Source of the DNA: Chaetomium olivaceum
Lineage: Eukaryota > Ascomycota > Sordariomycetes > Sordariales > Chaetomiaceae
Assembly: GCA_039881045.1 (NCBI GenBank)
Contig: JAYWVB010000049.1
Location: 124,001-188,000, forward strand
DNA: 64,000 nt
Direction: 5' to 3'
Shown here: positions 1-10,458 of the stretch, piece after piece
Position numbering within the stretch: the first letter of the stretch is position 1
Layout: each line of letters begins with the position of its first letter
The notes under the pieces: model-generated
Seen by the model: only the letters and a program-made list of their open reading frames with translations
What the model was told of the DNA's origin: nothing
The model's database searches: none
Program-made: the position numbers and the translations under genes

Positions 1-1
1 G

Positions 2-2604
2 ATCCCGCAACTTGTTAGAGCAGATGGTACATCCACGGCCGATCATAGAGAACAGGCCGAAGAGCTCCTAACAAGATTCTTCCCGGCCTTGCCCGATACG
101 ATCGACGATGAAGGTCCAAGACCACAGAGGGCACCCATCATGACGCCTATCCTTACGATGGAGGAAGTCGAACGACAGCTGTTCGCAACGAAGTCCTGGA
201 AGGCACCAGGGGAGGACGGTTTGCCGGCAGTGGTGTGGAAGGAAGTCTGGCAGGTGGTCAAGCACCATGTACTGGCGCTCTTCCGTGCCTCGCTGGAGGA
301 CGGGGCCCTTCCCAGCCAGTGGCGACATGCTAAGATCATCCCGCTCAAGAAACCGGGCAAAGAGGACTACACCATCGCAAAAGCGTGGAGGCCAATCTCC
401 CTCCTAGCAACGCTGGGCAAAGTGCTGGAGTCGGTGATCGCGGAACGGCTGTCCCACGCCGTGGAGACCTACGGCCTCCTGCCCACCAACCACTTCGGCG
501 CGCGGAAGCAGCGGTCAGCAGAGCAGGCGCTGGTATTTCTACAGGAGCAATCTACACGGCCTGGAGAGGACGGAAGATTGTCAGCCTCATTAGCTTCGAT
601 GTCAAGGGAGCCTATAACGGAGTCTGCAAGGAACGGCTGGTCCAGAGGATGAGGGCACGTGGTATCCCGGAAGAGCTGTGCCGATGGACAGAAGCTTTCT
701 GTTCTGACCGTACGGCCTCTATCCAGGTCAACGGGCATGCTGCGGAACGACGGGACCTCCCACAGGCTGGCCTGCCCCAAGGCTCGCCCCTCTCCCCTAT
801 CTTGTTCCTCTTTTTCAACGCGGATCTGGTCCAGCGAAAGATCGATAGCAACGGTGGCGCGATAGCCTTTGTCGATGACTTTACCGCCTGGGTCACAGGA
901 CCGACGGCACAAAGCACACGCAAGGGCATCGAAGCAATCATCGACCAAGCACTAGACTGGGAAAAGAGAAGCGGAGCGACATTTGAAGCAGACAAGACAG
1001 CCGTCATCCACTTTACCCGCAAGGCCTATAAAGCCAACTCGGAGCCCTTTACGATCAAGGGTCAAGATGTTCAGCCGAAAGACCACGTTAAGATCCTTGG
1101 AGTGGTCATGGATGCCAAGCTCAGGTATAAGGAGCATATCGCAAGAGCGGCCTCCAAGGGGCTCAGCGCGGCGATGGAGCTGAAACGGCTCAGTGGTCTG
1201 TCCCCGGCTACGGCGCGGCAGCTGTTCACCGCCATGGTCGCGCCAGTGGTGGACTACGCATCCAGCGTCTGGATGCACCAATGCAATTGGAAGACCGCGC
1301 CGGCCATACACAGGGTGCAGAGGGTCGCGGCGCAAGGGATCATAGGAACGTTCAGCACGGTAGCAACACGCGTAGCAGAAGCAGAAGCTCACATCCCCAC
1401 AGCTCAAGATCGATTCTGGAAGAGGGCGATCAAGATGTGGACGGACATCCACACCCTACCAGAGACGAATCCACTCCGCAACACCACTTCCCGGATGCGC
1501 AAGTTCCGGAGATCCTACCGCTCGCCTTTCTTTCAGGTAGCAGATCTCCTCAAGGACGTCCCATTGGACAGCCTCGAAACCATCGCTCCCGTCGTATTAG
1601 CGCCATGGGAGAGGCGAGTCCGCACTACGGTTGACAGAACGGGCATCCAGCAAAAAGAGACAGAGTGGGCGGTCCGGATCGCCGTAAGCAGCTCCGCACG
1701 AAACAACATGGTAGGGATCGGAGGAGTCGTCCGTCTCCCGCTGCCGATGCGAGATGGCTCAAGGAACGAAGCCTTTAGTGTGACGCTGGGCTCCAGGTCG
1801 GAGCAAAACCCGTTCTCAGGCGAGCTTGCGGCTATTGGGTACGCGTTGAGGTTGATTCGAAATATCAGGTACCGAAAGATCATCCTTGCCACCAGCAACA
1901 AGGCAGCCGTGATGGCCTTGGAGCGACCACACCAGCAATCAGGACAACAATATCTCTGTCAGGCGTACGATGCGATAAGTGCCTTACGCAAGGCGGGAAA
2001 CACGATCTCGGTCGTCTGGATCCAAGCGGGTACCAAAAACGAGCTCCTGAACACAGCCAAAGCGAAAGCAAAGGAAGCAACACGGCAGGACGCTACGCCA
2101 CAAACGCAGGATCCTGCCATGCGGTCAACAGCCCTCCGTATCGCATGGGCAAAGCGGGCACCGCCCACGTCCTTACCTGACAAAGTGGGCAGACATTCCA
2201 AGAGAGTCGATATAGCGTTACCAGGGAAGCACACCCAACTATTATACGACCACCTGTCCCGAAGCGAGGCTGGCGTGCTTGCTCAGCTTAGAACAGGCAT
2301 GGCCAAGCTCAACACATACCTGCATCGTATCAAAGCAGCACCGTCAGATCAGTGTACGTGTGGACAAGCCAGAGAGACAGTGGACCACTTCCTCTTCCGA
2401 TGCAAGCAATGGGATCAACACCGCAGGGAGATGCTGCAATGTACGGATGTCCACAGGGGGAACCTCTCCTTCTACCTGGGAGGAAAGTCGCCCTCGGATG
2501 ACAAGGACTGGTCCCCCAACATGCGGGCGGTGCGGGCGACGATACGTTTTGCCATTGCCACAGGTCGTCTGAGGACTGAACAACAACAGAATGAAGCAAA
2601 CTAA
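2..2604 (+). CDS. LINE ORF2: reverse transcriptase with RNase H-like domain (partial, one frameshift)
   Basis: This encodes the reverse transcriptase of the LINE; the apurinic endonuclease domain would lie upstream of the window. Reading starts in frame 2 at the edge and shows the RT motifs W(R)PISLL and SFDVKGAYNGV. Further on are the LPQGSPLSPILF motif and the catalytic box FVDD (about 858-880), where FADD is usual. The frame changes at about 549-551 (GAGCAATC). One extra A there restores a continuous protein, so an A-run undercall is likely. The RNase H-like region (about 1660-2080) keeps ELAAI but lacks the usual TDGS start and has TSN where SDN/SDS is expected. A CxC...DHFLFxC zinc knuckle sits at about 2354-2405. 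Stop is TAA at 2602. Confidence 0.88.
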
Positions 2605-2898
2605 CCTCACCATCCTAAACCCCGACTAACACCCCCCTTCATCTCGTGTCACACGGAGTAAGCGCGCTTCAGCCGCCGAAGATAGGACGTTGGACACTTG
2701 GAGACTAGCCTTCAAGCCAGCTTACTATTCGTACTACTAACCCACGAGCATCCGCAGCAGAGAGGGCAAAATTGTAAGGAGATAAGCCAGAAAAGGAGGA
2801 TGTACGGGCTTCATGAGACCAGGATCCATTTTAGGATATGTATTAGTAGATTGCATGATAGTTGCCCTTTCGGGTTAGGCCCGCCGGGCGGAATAAAT

Positions 2899-2927
2899 TG
2901 TGTGTGTGTGTGTGTGAGTGTGTGTGT
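2899..2927. repeat. (TG)n microsatellite at LINE 3' end
   Basis: A run of TG dinucleotides interrupted once by GAG follows AATAAAT directly. It is best read as the 3' tail of the LINE. Confidence 0.8.
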
Positions 2928-3585
2928 ACCCAAATGGTCTTCCACGCCTTTCAAGTCTCTCTCGTTCTACTCTTTTTGTGACTTGATCTTGACGCTTTGT
3001 GGATTGTGGGGGGCCGACTTCAGCTTCACACCCCACGAGCTAAGTGCCGTCTTTATCTTGCAATTGTGTTGTTTCGGTCTGACCTTTGTCAACAATAGTA
3101 ATTACTAAGGTACTTCTTCTTTATGAAGGGTCTACGAGATAATCTAATTCGACATGACGATTCTTTCAACTCGAGGATGCCCCCAAGCTTCCATGGGTAG
3201 TTAAAAACTGTCATCGCCTAGGTAATCATGGGGGTTACAATCGCAGTTGTCCAAAACACCACAGCTTGAAGGTTTGAAATTCGGGCACTCGGCACGCGGA
3301 AACAGTTGAAAACATCACAACCAACGCAACGTGCATGGCAAACCGCGGGCATCCAGGTCAGCATCCGTCATCTATTCTGCTAAAAGGAGGGTGACAAACA
3401 GTTATCAACACTAATTTGGCGAGCTCTCAACCCCTGAATCAACGCAGTACGCGTCCGACACCTGCCCCAGTGTAACCAGAGCTCAGAGCGGACCAGACGC
3501 ACTCTCCTGGGTTCCCACATATCCGGTTACTCGACAGAAAGGCACGACGTCACATACTACGCCCAACACAGCACTACAAGTGATC
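2928..3585. other. Intergenic, nothing recognised
   Basis: No conserved coding potential, RNA gene or repeat was seen. This is the 3' flank of the LINE and the upstream region of the small membrane-protein ORF. Confidence 0.5.
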
Positions 3586-3888
3586 ATGTCACCCGAGGAG
3601 TTCGCTTTTCAGTGCGTTATCTATAGCCTGTTCTTTTATATTCTCTGGCAGGTCTGGTTTGGCTGCCTACTAGCCGCTGTCCAGATCACATACGCTGTCG
3701 TTAGGCACATCGTCCTCATACTCCCGGCTTTCGTTCGAGTCGTGAACGAGGCGTTTCGGGTTGCCTTCAGTGGGCCCCCAATGTGGTTGGATGCTGTCTT
3801 TATCCTAGTTAGCATCACGATGGCCATCCACCAGGTAACGTATGAGGAGGCCCGGCGTGAGTTTTGGTGGTACTATCTCTTGTCCTAA
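3586..3888 (+). CDS. Small hypothetical membrane protein (100 aa)
   Basis: An intronless ORF of 100 codons from ATG 3586 to TAA. The protein has a hydrophobic N-terminal half (about residues 7-50, probably one or two membrane segments, rich in Phe, Trp, Val and Ile). A third hydrophobic stretch lies at residues 66-81, and the end is short and aromatic (FWWYYLLS). I recognise no family. Its position between a LINE and VPS62 gives no functional hint. It could be a chance ORF or a lineage-specific gene; the long hydrophobic content in a single open frame is the only support. Confidence 0.35.
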   Translation: MSPEEFAFQCVIYSLFFYILWQVWFGCLLAAVQITYAVVRHIVLILPAFVRVVNEAFRVAFSGPPMWLDAVFILVSITMAIHQVTYEEARREFWWYYLLS

Positions 3889-4512
3889 AAGACCGCTGGT
3901 ACTACTAGGACTATCTAGCAAGGGGGCGTTGGACGGGCTTGATATTAACGGTTGCGGGGCAGAGTTCGGCGATGGTTAATGGGCTTAGAGTCATAGGTTA
4001 TGATTAGATTAGAGAGACTTTTCTGACATGTCAGATCAATCTACTATGAAAATAGTAACACCCATGCTAACTGATAAAGCAGGTTATTACTTACGTAATA
4101 GGCGCTTGCTTCGCTCAACTCAGCTACGGTCTTGATGTCTCCGAAAGCAGTCACAACTAGCAAACTAGCCGTTAGGTGCCGCTCTGTCCTGGTATGTACA
4201 GCCCTGGCTGTTCTGGTAGTTCGATAAAATGCCCTGTGAAGCGTTGGTCTTGAATCTTGTTCGCTATAACAGGAGTAGCCGATAAATGAGCTACATAAAC
4301 CAACACACTATCCAGAAGTGTAACCTGGGTAAACCCATAAATTTATTCCATCGTCCTGGAACTGTTCTATCTGTTGTCTATGCTGTCTGCTAGAAGTAAT
4401 GCATTCAAGTTCAACGGTCATGACGAAAAGGAAAAGAGGAAAAGGGTATCACAGCAACGCCGTTCTTGTCCCTCAACGGGGCTTCACCAACCACGAACAG
4501 CCAAAGCACGGT
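3889..4512. other. Intergenic, nothing recognised
   Basis: Moderately AT-rich sequence between the small ORF and the 3' end of VPS62. No feature is supported. Confidence 0.5.
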
Positions 4513-6150
4513 TTAGTACCACGCCGATTTCTTCCCCGCCTCAATGCTGTCCACGATGTTGCACTTGTCCGTCTGGCACACTTTCCTCCGGTCTAGCCGT
4601 TTCGCCTTAGGCCCGAGCGGCCCCGTAATGTAGTGGTACTCGCCAAACAACCGCCATTGCCGGGGGTCGCTCAGGGGGTAGATGTCATCGCCCCATGGTC
4701 CTTTGAAATGGAACCACGAAGTCTCCAGGTCTGGGTTCGACGCTGCCGGTGTGAGGCTGGTTTGGTCCTTAACGGTCGAGTTTTTCTCTTCGTCTCTGTT
4801 GACCTCATAGTCGTACCAGTAGGCGTAGTTATTTAGCGAAGGGTCCCAGAGGGGGCCCTTATCGGTGATGTCCTTGAGCATCTTGAATGGCAAGACATAT
4901 GGGTGCATCCCTGGCGACGCATACATGGCGTGGCTACCGACAGCTGAGTAGATGACGGGCCGTGCGGGCTTGCCATCCTTCTGGGCTCGCTTCTCAAGGG
5001 CTTTCCAAAGGTACGCCTTGCCGCCAGCGTGCTCGCTGAGGAACATGGCTCGTGGGATTCCGTGTTGGAAACGCACCATGCAGTGCTCCCAGTCACCGAC
5101 GTGGTTCCCGAAGCGGATGTTGAGTACCGTCTGCCCGAGGTTGTAGCTGTAGAAAAAGAACCAGAATGCATCAACTATACCGGCACCCTTGTCAACGAGG
5201 ACAAGAACGGCTGGAGCTTTCGAGTAGCCGCTGGGACCGGGCTTGTTGGCATCGGTATCCTTTGGACCAGTCCACACAATAGGGCGTTGAGCATCGAATC
5301 CGGATTGCCGCCGCCGAAGTCCCTTGTGCCTATGGGATGACATCCTGGGCGGGACGATGCGATGTGGAGGATGGTCTCTGTCGACGTCTTTCCAAGAAGA
5401 ATCATCGTCGGGCCGCCGCGGGGGATCTTGAGCCCCGTCATTCCCGTCATTCCCGTCCGAGCCATCGTCGTCGAAAGGTGATGGAATGGAAAATCGACTA
5501 TGGAGCCACTCTGGCCTCGACTCAACATCATCCTCGCTTGTAGCAAAGACCGTCCCATTCAGAGCGTTGAGGCGTGCCATGTTCCCGATATCCAAAGGTT
5601 CGCTCGTATTCACTAACACACCCTTCAGATACGGCTTCATGTGGCGGGCATGCTCGGCGATGTCGGACGGCCAGAAGTGTTCTCCCGAGTAGAGATGCAC
5701 CAGCGGCGCGTGGTCGAGTACGTAATCAGGGATCTCCTCCAGGATACGCACACCACCGGCGCTGTGGGCGCGGGGTCCGCGCCTAAGGTCTTTCTCCGCC
5801 GGGGCCGTTTCCCAATCACTGACCTCAACTTTTGTGCCGAACACCCAGTATGTGCTCAATCCCAGGGCCAGTGATTTCAACTCGTCCAGTGTCGAAGGCC
5901 CATCGTTATCTGTAAGCGAAGGTGCATCCCATCGTATGTGATGTATCCCACAGAGCCCCAACCAGCGGCATGCCTGGCGATCGACCCAACTCGGTGAGGT
6001 ATCGACCCAGTTTTTATCCCTCTCGCGCTCTTCCGCATCGGGCGGGGTTGGGTTGAGGATTCGTGGTAGAAGCCAGAGCACGAAGATTAGGGTGGCGAGG
6101 AGGACGCCAGCGACCGTTACCCGGCGGGCGCTGTAGGCTATAAGGGACAT
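4513..6150 (-). CDS. VPS62: Vps62-family vacuolar protein sorting protein
   Basis: A single-exon protein of 545 aa of the fungal Vps62 family, named for yeast VPS62, which is implicated in cytoplasm-to-vacuole protein targeting. Biochemical activity is unknown. Residues about 8-30 form a membrane anchor (AGVLLATLIFVLWLLP). A low-complexity Asp/Gly/Asn patch lies near residue 230. The conserved second half holds FWFFFYSYNLGQ, FGNHVGDWEH and VIYSAVGSHAMYASPG, which are characteristic of the family. The reading frame is open 10 codons further upstream, but only from a GTG, so the ATG at 6150 was chosen. The stop is followed by about 600 bp without genes. Confidence 0.85.
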   Translation of the reverse strand: MSLIAYSARRVTVAGVLLATLIFVLWLLPRILNPTPPDAEERERDKNWVDTSPSWVDRQACRWLGLCGIHHIRWDAPSLTDNDGPSTLDELKSLALGLSTYWVFGTKVEVSDWETAPAEKDLRRGPRAHSAGGVRILEEIPDYVLDHAPLVHLYSGEHFWPSDIAEHARHMKPYLKGVLVNTSEPLDIGNMARLNALNGTVFATSEDDVESRPEWLHSRFSIPSPFDDDGSDGNDGNDGAQDPPRRPDDDSSWKDVDRDHPPHRIVPPRMSSHRHKGLRRRQSGFDAQRPIVWTGPKDTDANKPGPSGYSKAPAVLVLVDKGAGIVDAFWFFFYSYNLGQTVLNIRFGNHVGDWEHCMVRFQHGIPRAMFLSEHAGGKAYLWKALEKRAQKDGKPARPVIYSAVGSHAMYASPGMHPYVLPFKMLKDITDKGPLWDPSLNNYAYWYDYEVNRDEEKNSTVKDQTSLTPAASNPDLETSWFHFKGPWGDDIYPLSDPRQWRLFGEYHYITGPLGPKAKRLDRRKVCQTDKCNIVDSIEAGKKSAWY

Positions 6151-7015
6151 TTCGTTGCGGCCTGTGTGCCTAGTAGGCACACGATTATCGGTGTGGAGTT
6201 CGAAAGATGGCGCCGTGAGGTGGTTGCGTGTTCAACGACCCTTCGCCTCAGGCACCGGAAAGGTCGGGTTGGATGGAATGTGATCGGCGGTGAGAGGACA
6301 ACGATAGTTCGTTCGGGAGTGGCGCAGTCATCCGCTGCTCGTCGAGATGACCAAGCGGGTAAGTCACATTCCTTGTCAAGAGGATTGAACTAGGGTCGTT
6401 TTGAAGGCTCGAGGGAAAGGAAACGCAGGAAGACAATTGAGAGTCGAGATCGCGAAGGTGGGATGCAAGGCCGGCATTGGAACTGGCCGAGCGTTGCAGT
6501 GTTGGCATTGAGACAGCGAGCGGCGTTGTCAGGAACGCAGGGGAGGGGCACTTTGTGCATGTGCATGCGTTCAGGAAAAGGTAGCAGTACTTATTATTCA
6601 CCGAGATTTCGCTTGTAATGCAGATATTGGTACTCAAGTTCTATGCGTGGAATATTCGCCCCACCATCCCGCCGGCTGTTGGAGCAAATGACAGGTTCCA
6701 CAACGCCCCCGTGCCTCCGAAATCCGGACTTGCCGGTGTGCCAGACACCAGACAGTTCGGCACGTTCGCACGGGTTGGTTGTCACCTCGGGTATGGCTTC
6801 GCGGCCCGAGTGACTCCCAACACATCACCGGTTCTGGTCATCAGAAATATCGTCCCAGTGCATCGGTGTCGGAGTCGAAGCACCCGTTCGATCCATCCTG
6901 TGGCCAAACCGCGACAAGGCGCCGCTGTCTCGTCGAATAAGCGCAGCACGCCTCGCCCTTTTTGGCCAACCCCGCCGCCCGCCTATCCTCGGGACATAGT
7001 TTCGCTCGGGTGACC
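6151..7015. other. Intergenic: VPS62 upstream region and TFIIIC 3' flank
   Basis: Both neighbours are on the minus strand, so this 865 bp should contain the VPS62 promoter and the terminator of the TFIIIC subunit. No motif could be assigned. Confidence 0.5.
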
Positions 7016-8039
7016 TCAGTCCCAATATCCTCCCTCCCTCCTCTTGTCCCGCCATCTCACGTTCCTTACGTAGTCCTGTCGCAGCTTTTTCCGCCGACGC
7101 TCCTCTTCTTCATCCTCCACCATGAGCTTGTTCTGCCTCGTCTCCAGAGGCTGGATTGTGACCTCGTCCGTCTCCCCGCGCTTCCGTTTTAGGGCGATCA
7201 AATCCTCGAGGAAATGGGCCTGGGGTTGTCGCTGGCCGCTTTTGTCGCCGCCGATGTGGACGTAAATGCCTCCATTTCGTTTGTATCGCTCCGGAATATC
7301 CTCCTCGGAGTAACCAAATCCCAAAAACACGCCATCTGATAGCATATCCCGTTCCTTTGGCACTAATGTCGCCTCTTGGAAGTTGATCCGTGTGGCACTT
7401 GCCGCGAGCAGGTCCATGTTTTGTGAGAGATGACGGAGGGCTGGGAGAGGCGCCGGGTCATCGTGAGCGGTAAAGATCATTTCGGTACCGATATTTTCAC
7501 ACCATGAGCCGCGAAACACATGGTTCCGGTATGAAACAATCGGCTCTTTTGAGTGTAGCTCTAGTATTTGGATTTGCTCTGCTGGCTTGTGGCTCTTTTG
7601 GCTCTCCTTTCGCCCCTCTTTCTCGGTCGTTTGCGCAAGCAAGGGGTCTATTGGAGGGTCTGTCTGAGTTTGCGGCTGCGGGACGCCAACCGTGTCGAGA
7701 TCTACTTCTTCGCGCTCGGGGGTTCTTCATCGTCGGCATCTTTATCGTCGAGGAGGTCTGGGTTCGAAGCTTGGGGCTCCGGCGCATTGAAAAGAGGATT
7801 GTACCACACCCTGTAGCCGGTTCGCGTAGTGTGGACTACGTCGTCGGTTCTGCGCTCGAGGAAGTCGCGGACCGATAAATCGAGGGTAAGGTAGTAAGTC
7901 TGCTCCGTCAGTGAGAAGTCAGATGCAATACGCATAGCATTGCGAGACAAACCTCTGTTTCTGTCGTCGAGTATTCGTACTCCCACCCATCATCATCGTC
8001 GGGCAAGACATTTCGCTGATGACGGCCGTAGGACCCCAT
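7016..8039 (-). CDS. TFIIIC triple-barrel subunit (Tfc7/Sfc7-like), apparent frameshift
   Basis: A subunit of RNA polymerase III factor TFIIIC, which binds the B-box of tRNA genes. Exon 1 is 8039-7953 (29 codons, ending in WEYEYSTTETE). A 53-bp intron (7952-7900, GTTTGT...CAG) follows, then exon 2 at 7899-7016. Together they show the family signature ETETYYLTLDLS. Further on come VSYRNHVFRGSW, ENIGTEMIFTAHDD and LPALRHL...DLLAASATRINF. Exon 2 runs into a stop at about 7702, while the rest of the protein is one frame away. One extra base in the G-run at 7718-7722 (C-run on the coding strand) rejoins them, giving 323 aa. A basic, acidic-linked tail ends the protein. It is divergent from HIS7. 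Confidence 0.85.
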
Positions 8040-8450
8040 CGCGAATGGCGTTGAAATTCGGTTGTTAATATCTTCGCTGTTCTAGTTCGCGATCTAGTGA
8101 GGGTTCGATGTGCAAGTCACGGGTACAACAAGCAATGCGGTGTGTTGATTGTGAATTGAGTAGGCCGGGATAAAACAGTGACCGAAGGAATGTTGACCAA
8201 GATCTGCCATGCCGAGCGATCAATGGGAAATCCTAGCGGTCGCTGGAGGCAGAACTGGGACCCCCCTGCGCAATTACGCATGGCGGGGTAGGTCCCAATT
8301 CAGGTTGCGATTGACGGACCCTGCCCCGCCATTGAACTGCCCCGAGACCGAATTTATTTTGGGCTAGCAGCCATCCCGTCCATTGACTCACTCAAGTTTC
8401 CTAGAGAGTCAGTCACTCAACACCACACGGCAGCGGACAAGCACCTCCAA
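8040..8450. promoter_or_regulatory. Shared divergent promoter region, TFIIIC subunit / HIS7
   Basis: 411 bp separate the two start codons on opposite strands, so both promoters must lie here or overlap. Two TGACTCA/GAGTCA-type motifs occur near 8384-8416 (TTGACTCACTC, AGAGTCAGTCACTC), about 35-70 bp before the HIS7 ATG. These resemble the site of the bZIP amino-acid regulator Gcn4/CPC1, which fits a histidine gene. This is motif reading by eye. Confidence 0.5.
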
Positions 8451-10167
8451 ATGCCCAAAGTCCACCTCCTCGATTATGTCGCCGGCAACGTGCGCAGTCT
8501 CGTCAATGCCATTGAGAAGGTTGGGTACGAGGTAGAATGGATCCGATCACCGGAGGACGTTCAGAATGCTGAGGTACGGCCGAACAGTTAACGCGACAAA
8601 ATGCGCCGAGAAGCTGACTTGGTTTTTGCATTAGAAACTCATCCTCCCGGGCGTTGGTCACTTCGGCCACTGCCTCTCACAGCTTTCCGCCGCCGGCTAT
8701 CTCCCCGCCCTCCGCGCCCACGCCGACGCCGGGAAGCCGTTTATGGGCATCTGCGTCGGACTGCAAGCCCTCTTCTCCGCATCCGCCGAGGATCCCGACT
8801 GCCCCGGTCTCGATATCGTCCCAGGGCACTCAACCGGTTTGACGATTCGGTGAAGGCGGTCCCGCACATTGGGTGGAACAACGCGTCGTGCCCCACGAAC
8901 CCCACGCTTTACGGCCTGCGCCCTGATTCCAAATACTACTACGTTCACTCATACAAATTTCCGTACAAGAAGGGGGAGCTGGAGACGCTCGGCTGGGCAG
9001 TCGCAACCGGTACATATGGGAACGAAACGTTTGTTGGGGCCGTGGCCAAAGGGAACGTGTTTGCGACGCAGTTTCACCCTGAAAAGAGTGGTGTCGCAGG
9101 GTTGAGGGTGCTCCGTGCCTTCTTGGACGGGTCAGGAGCGAAGGCGCTATCGGATAACCAGCCCACGGGGGTCGATGGTGACGTGAGGGAGATGATCGCG
9201 AACGAGGGCCTGACTCGACGTGTGATTGCCTGCTTAGATGTGCGGACAAATGACCAGGGTGATTTGGTGGTGACCAAAGGAGACCAATACGACGTGCGGG
9301 AGAAGTCTGACGACCGGTCGGTGCGGAATCTGGGCAAGCCCGTGGAGATGGCGAAGAAGTATTATGAGCAGGGGGCGGACGAGGTCACGTTCTTGAACAT
9401 CACATCGTTCCGTGACTGCCCCGTTGCCGACCTGCCGATGTTAGAGATTTTGCGGAAGACATCAGAGACGGTGTTCGTGCCCCTGACAATCGGCGGCGGC
9501 ATTCGGGATACCGTGGATGTGGATGGGACGAAAGTTTCGGCTCTGGAGATTGCAACCATGTACTTCAAGAGCGGAGCTGATAAGGTGTCAATCGGAAGCG
9601 ACGCCGTGATCGCTGCGGAGGAGTACTACCGGGGTGGAAAAGCTCTGTACGGCAACACTGCCATCGAGCAGATTAGCAAGGCTTATGGCAACCAAGCGGT
9701 CGTCGTGAGCGTGGATCCGAAAAGGGTGTACGTCCCCAAGCAGGATGCTACACGCCATGCCACGGTTAAGACGAAGTCCCTGGGGCTGAAGGGGGAGGAA
9801 TATTGCTGGTACGCGTGCACGATAAAGGGTGGACGCGAAACGAGGGATCTCGATGTCGTGGAGCTTACCCAAGCCGTCGAGGCCATGGGCGCGGGAGAGA
9901 TTCTTCTCAACTGCATCGATAAGGATGGCACAAACAGTGGGTTCGACCTGGAGCTGATCAGACAGGTTAAGGAAGCCATCAGGATACCGGTTATTGCCAG
10001 CAGCGGAGCGGGTAACCCAGGCCACTTTTGAAGTGTTCCAGGAGACCACGACGGACGCTGCTTTGGGCGCTGGCATGTTCCACAGGGGCGAGTACACGGT
10101 GCAGCAGGTAAAAGACCACCTGGGTGAGAAAGGACTGGCGGTGAGAAAGTTCGAGGGCGGGTTGTAA
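8451..10167 (+). CDS. HIS7: Imidazole glycerol phosphate synthase hisHF (fused), two apparent indels
   Basis: A bifunctional glutamine amidotransferase/cyclase of histidine biosynthesis that makes imidazole glycerol phosphate and AICAR from PRFAR. Exon 1 is 8451-8573 (MPKVHLLDYVAGNVRS). A 61-bp intron (8574-8634) follows, then one long exon. The amidotransferase has the nucleophile in MGICVGLQALF and the His/Glu pair in FATQFHPEKSG. The cyclase shows VIACLDVRTND, LTIGGGIRDT, SIGSDAV and PVIASSGAGN. The frame changes at about 8834 (ACCGG; one extra C gives STRFDDS). It changes again at 10026-10029 (TTTT; one T fewer gives GHFEVFQE). With both corrected the protein is 551 aa, the usual length. 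Breaks in such a core gene look like sequencing errors. Confidence 0.93.
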
Positions 10168-10458
10168 CGCCACCGGCAGGCAAGCGCAGAACGTGGAACT
10201 TTATTCTTTCGATATAAATAGCCATGGTCAATTTGAATCCTGTACATACTTGAGTCACCAACGTCCAACGCCCTCCAGCTTACGAATGCAACGTGCACCG
10301 CTTCCATGATGCTTTTTAAGAAACCTAGAAGTGACTAACCCAGCATCAGACTAATGAGAAAAAGAAAAACCGGCCCAGAAGGAAGTAAAATATCGGGAAC
10401 GCTACCAAAACTGCTGATGAAATCTCTCAGGAGAAAGGTTGGCTAACCCGTCCTATGC

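Larger units (their letters stand above)
1..2927 (+). mobile_element. Tad/CgT1-like LINE retrotransposon, 5'-truncated by window edge
   Basis: The element runs in from the left window edge. It contains a reverse transcriptase, an RNase H-like region and a C-terminal zinc knuckle (2-2604). An untranslated tail of about 300 bp follows, ending in a GC-rich hairpin-like stretch, AATAAATTG and a (TG)n tract. A 3' simple-repeat tail fits target-primed reverse transcription. The coding part is GC-rich and free of C-to-T stop codons, so it does not look mutated by RIP. The 5' end and ORF1 lie outside the window, so the target site duplication cannot be tested. Confidence 0.85.

Noticed and set aside
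7504..7878. Forward ORF with a signal-peptide-like start opposite the TFIIIC gene
   Set aside because: Entirely antisense to conserved TFIIIC coding sequence.
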